Position numbers and translations under genes: made by a program. Shown here in pieces: positions 63,451 through 64,000 of a stretch of DNA of 64,000 bases (the stretch's first letter is position 1; every line of letters begins with the position of its first letter). Source of the stretch: Microbacterium barkeri (GTDB lineage Bacteria; Actinomycetota; Actinomycetes; Actinomycetales; Microbacteriaceae); the NCBI RefSeq assembly GCF_027921765.1, contig NZ_BSEJ01000001.1, forward strand, positions 372,001 to 436,000, given 5' to 3'. Under the pieces are notes generated by a model. The model saw nothing but the letters and a program-made list of their open reading frames with translations. It ran no database searches and was not told where the DNA came from.

Positions 63451-64000
63451 CTACGCGCTCTTCTTGCGCTGCCGCAGCACGACCGTGGGGGGCGCGCCCT
63501 CCTCGACGGCGGCGCGGGTGACGATGACCTTGGCGACGTCGTCGGTGGACGGGATCTCGAACATGATCGGCCCGAGCACCTCCTCGAGGATGGCACGCAG
63601 CCCGCGGGCTCCCGTCTTGCGCCCGACGGCGAGATCGGCGATCGCGCGCAGCGCGTCCTCCTCGAAGTCGAGCGCCACGCCGTCGAGCTCGAACATGCGC
63701 TGGTACTGCTTCACGAGCGCGTTCCGCGGGACGGTGAGGATCTCCATGAGCGCCTCCTGGTCGAGCGCGCCGACCGACGCGATGACGGGAAGGCGGCCGA
63801 TGAACTCCGGGATGAGCCCGAACTTGTGGAGGTCCTCCGGGAGCACCTCCGCATAGAGCCCGCCGTCGTCGCGCTTGTCCTGGAGCGGGGCGCCGAACCC
63901 GACGCCGTGGCGCCCGACGCGCGCCGAGATGATGTCCTCGAGCCCGGCGAACGCGCCGGCCACGATGAAAAGCACGTTCGTCGTGTCGATCTGGATGAAC
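63451..64000 (-). CDS. clpX: ClpX, ATP-dependent Clp protease ATP-binding subunit (5' part outside window)
   Basis: About 183 C-terminal residues of ClpX; the start lies beyond the window end. '[38 protein letters not shown]' contains the region after Walker B and the pore-2 loop 'RxGxxGFG', and '[47 protein letters not shown]' holds sensor II and small-domain signatures ('[19 protein letters not shown]'). The function is unfolding of tagged proteins for ClpP. Confidence 0.97.
   Translation of the reverse strand, partial: FIQIDTTNVLFIVAGAFAGLEDIISARVGRHGVGFGAPLQDKRDDGGLYAEVLPEDLHKFGLIPEFIGRLPVIASVGALDQEALMEILTVPRNALVKQYQRMFELDGVALDFEEDALRAIADLAVGRKTGARGLRAILEEVLGPIMFEIPSTDDVAKVIVTRAAVEEGAPPTVVLRQRKKSA

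Overview
The window is chromosomal DNA from a high-GC Gram-positive actinobacterium, most likely Microbacteriaceae and close to Microbacterium. Evidence: very high GC with matching codon use, a short 'DUF7882' protein of the type found in that family, an actinobacterial ileS T-box, an RNase E/G-rplU-rpmA-obgE-proB-proA-nadD-rsfS block, many start codons preceded at 6-8 nt by a TANNNT -10 box with no Shine-Dalgarno (leaderless genes), and GTGA/ATGA start-stop overlaps throughout. No rRNA, CRISPR array, phage or insertion sequence was seen. One tRNA (Ala, GGC) is present.

Layout. 1-8.7 kb holds regulators (an XRE/MmyB-type fragment and a PucR-type regulator), a DUF7882 protein and a cell-envelope/stress set (SRPBCC protein, DUF3618 protein, holin-X-like protein and an alanine-rich membrane protein in one coupled operon, two coupled alpha/beta hydrolases, a manganese catalase and a SigB/SigF-family sigma factor). 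8.75-21.7 kb is a large sugar cluster: three GT9 (heptosyltransferase-type) enzymes, a GmhB-like HAD phosphatase, two GT-B glycosyltransferases, a GmhA-like isomerase, two different HldE-like kinase/nucleotidyltransferases, an SDR, an aldehyde dehydrogenase and a GT2 enzyme. Together they look like a pathway for nucleotide-activated heptose and its transfer to a glycan, in an organism that should have no LPS. Promoter-like sequences of SigB/SigF type precede several of its transcription units.

21.6-34.9 kb is accessory: a DUF2795 protein, an ArsR-ArsC fusion and a separate ArsC with two matching operators, an LLM flavin oxidoreductase, a DUF2188 protein, a solo B3/B4 domain protein, a Gfo/Idh/MocA-ThuA operon, a small orphan protein, a sulfur-related group (YeiH exporter, LysR regulator, rhodanese, FMN reductase, Rdx/SelT protein), and an XRE-cupin regulator divergent from a methyltransferase-MFS pair.

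34.9-64 kb is mostly housekeeping: tRNA-Ala, rsfS, nadD, proA, proB, obgE, rpmA, rplU, rne-type RNase, a VKOR protein, ndk, DUF4233, folC, ileS with its T-box, a pentapeptide-like protein, a DUF559-type endonuclease-like gene bracketed by short palindromic repeats, valS, a HTH regulator with a striking triple-repeat operator, an M3 oligopeptidase, KdpDE-like two-component genes next to a KimA/KUP-like permease, and the 3' part of clpX, cut by the window end.
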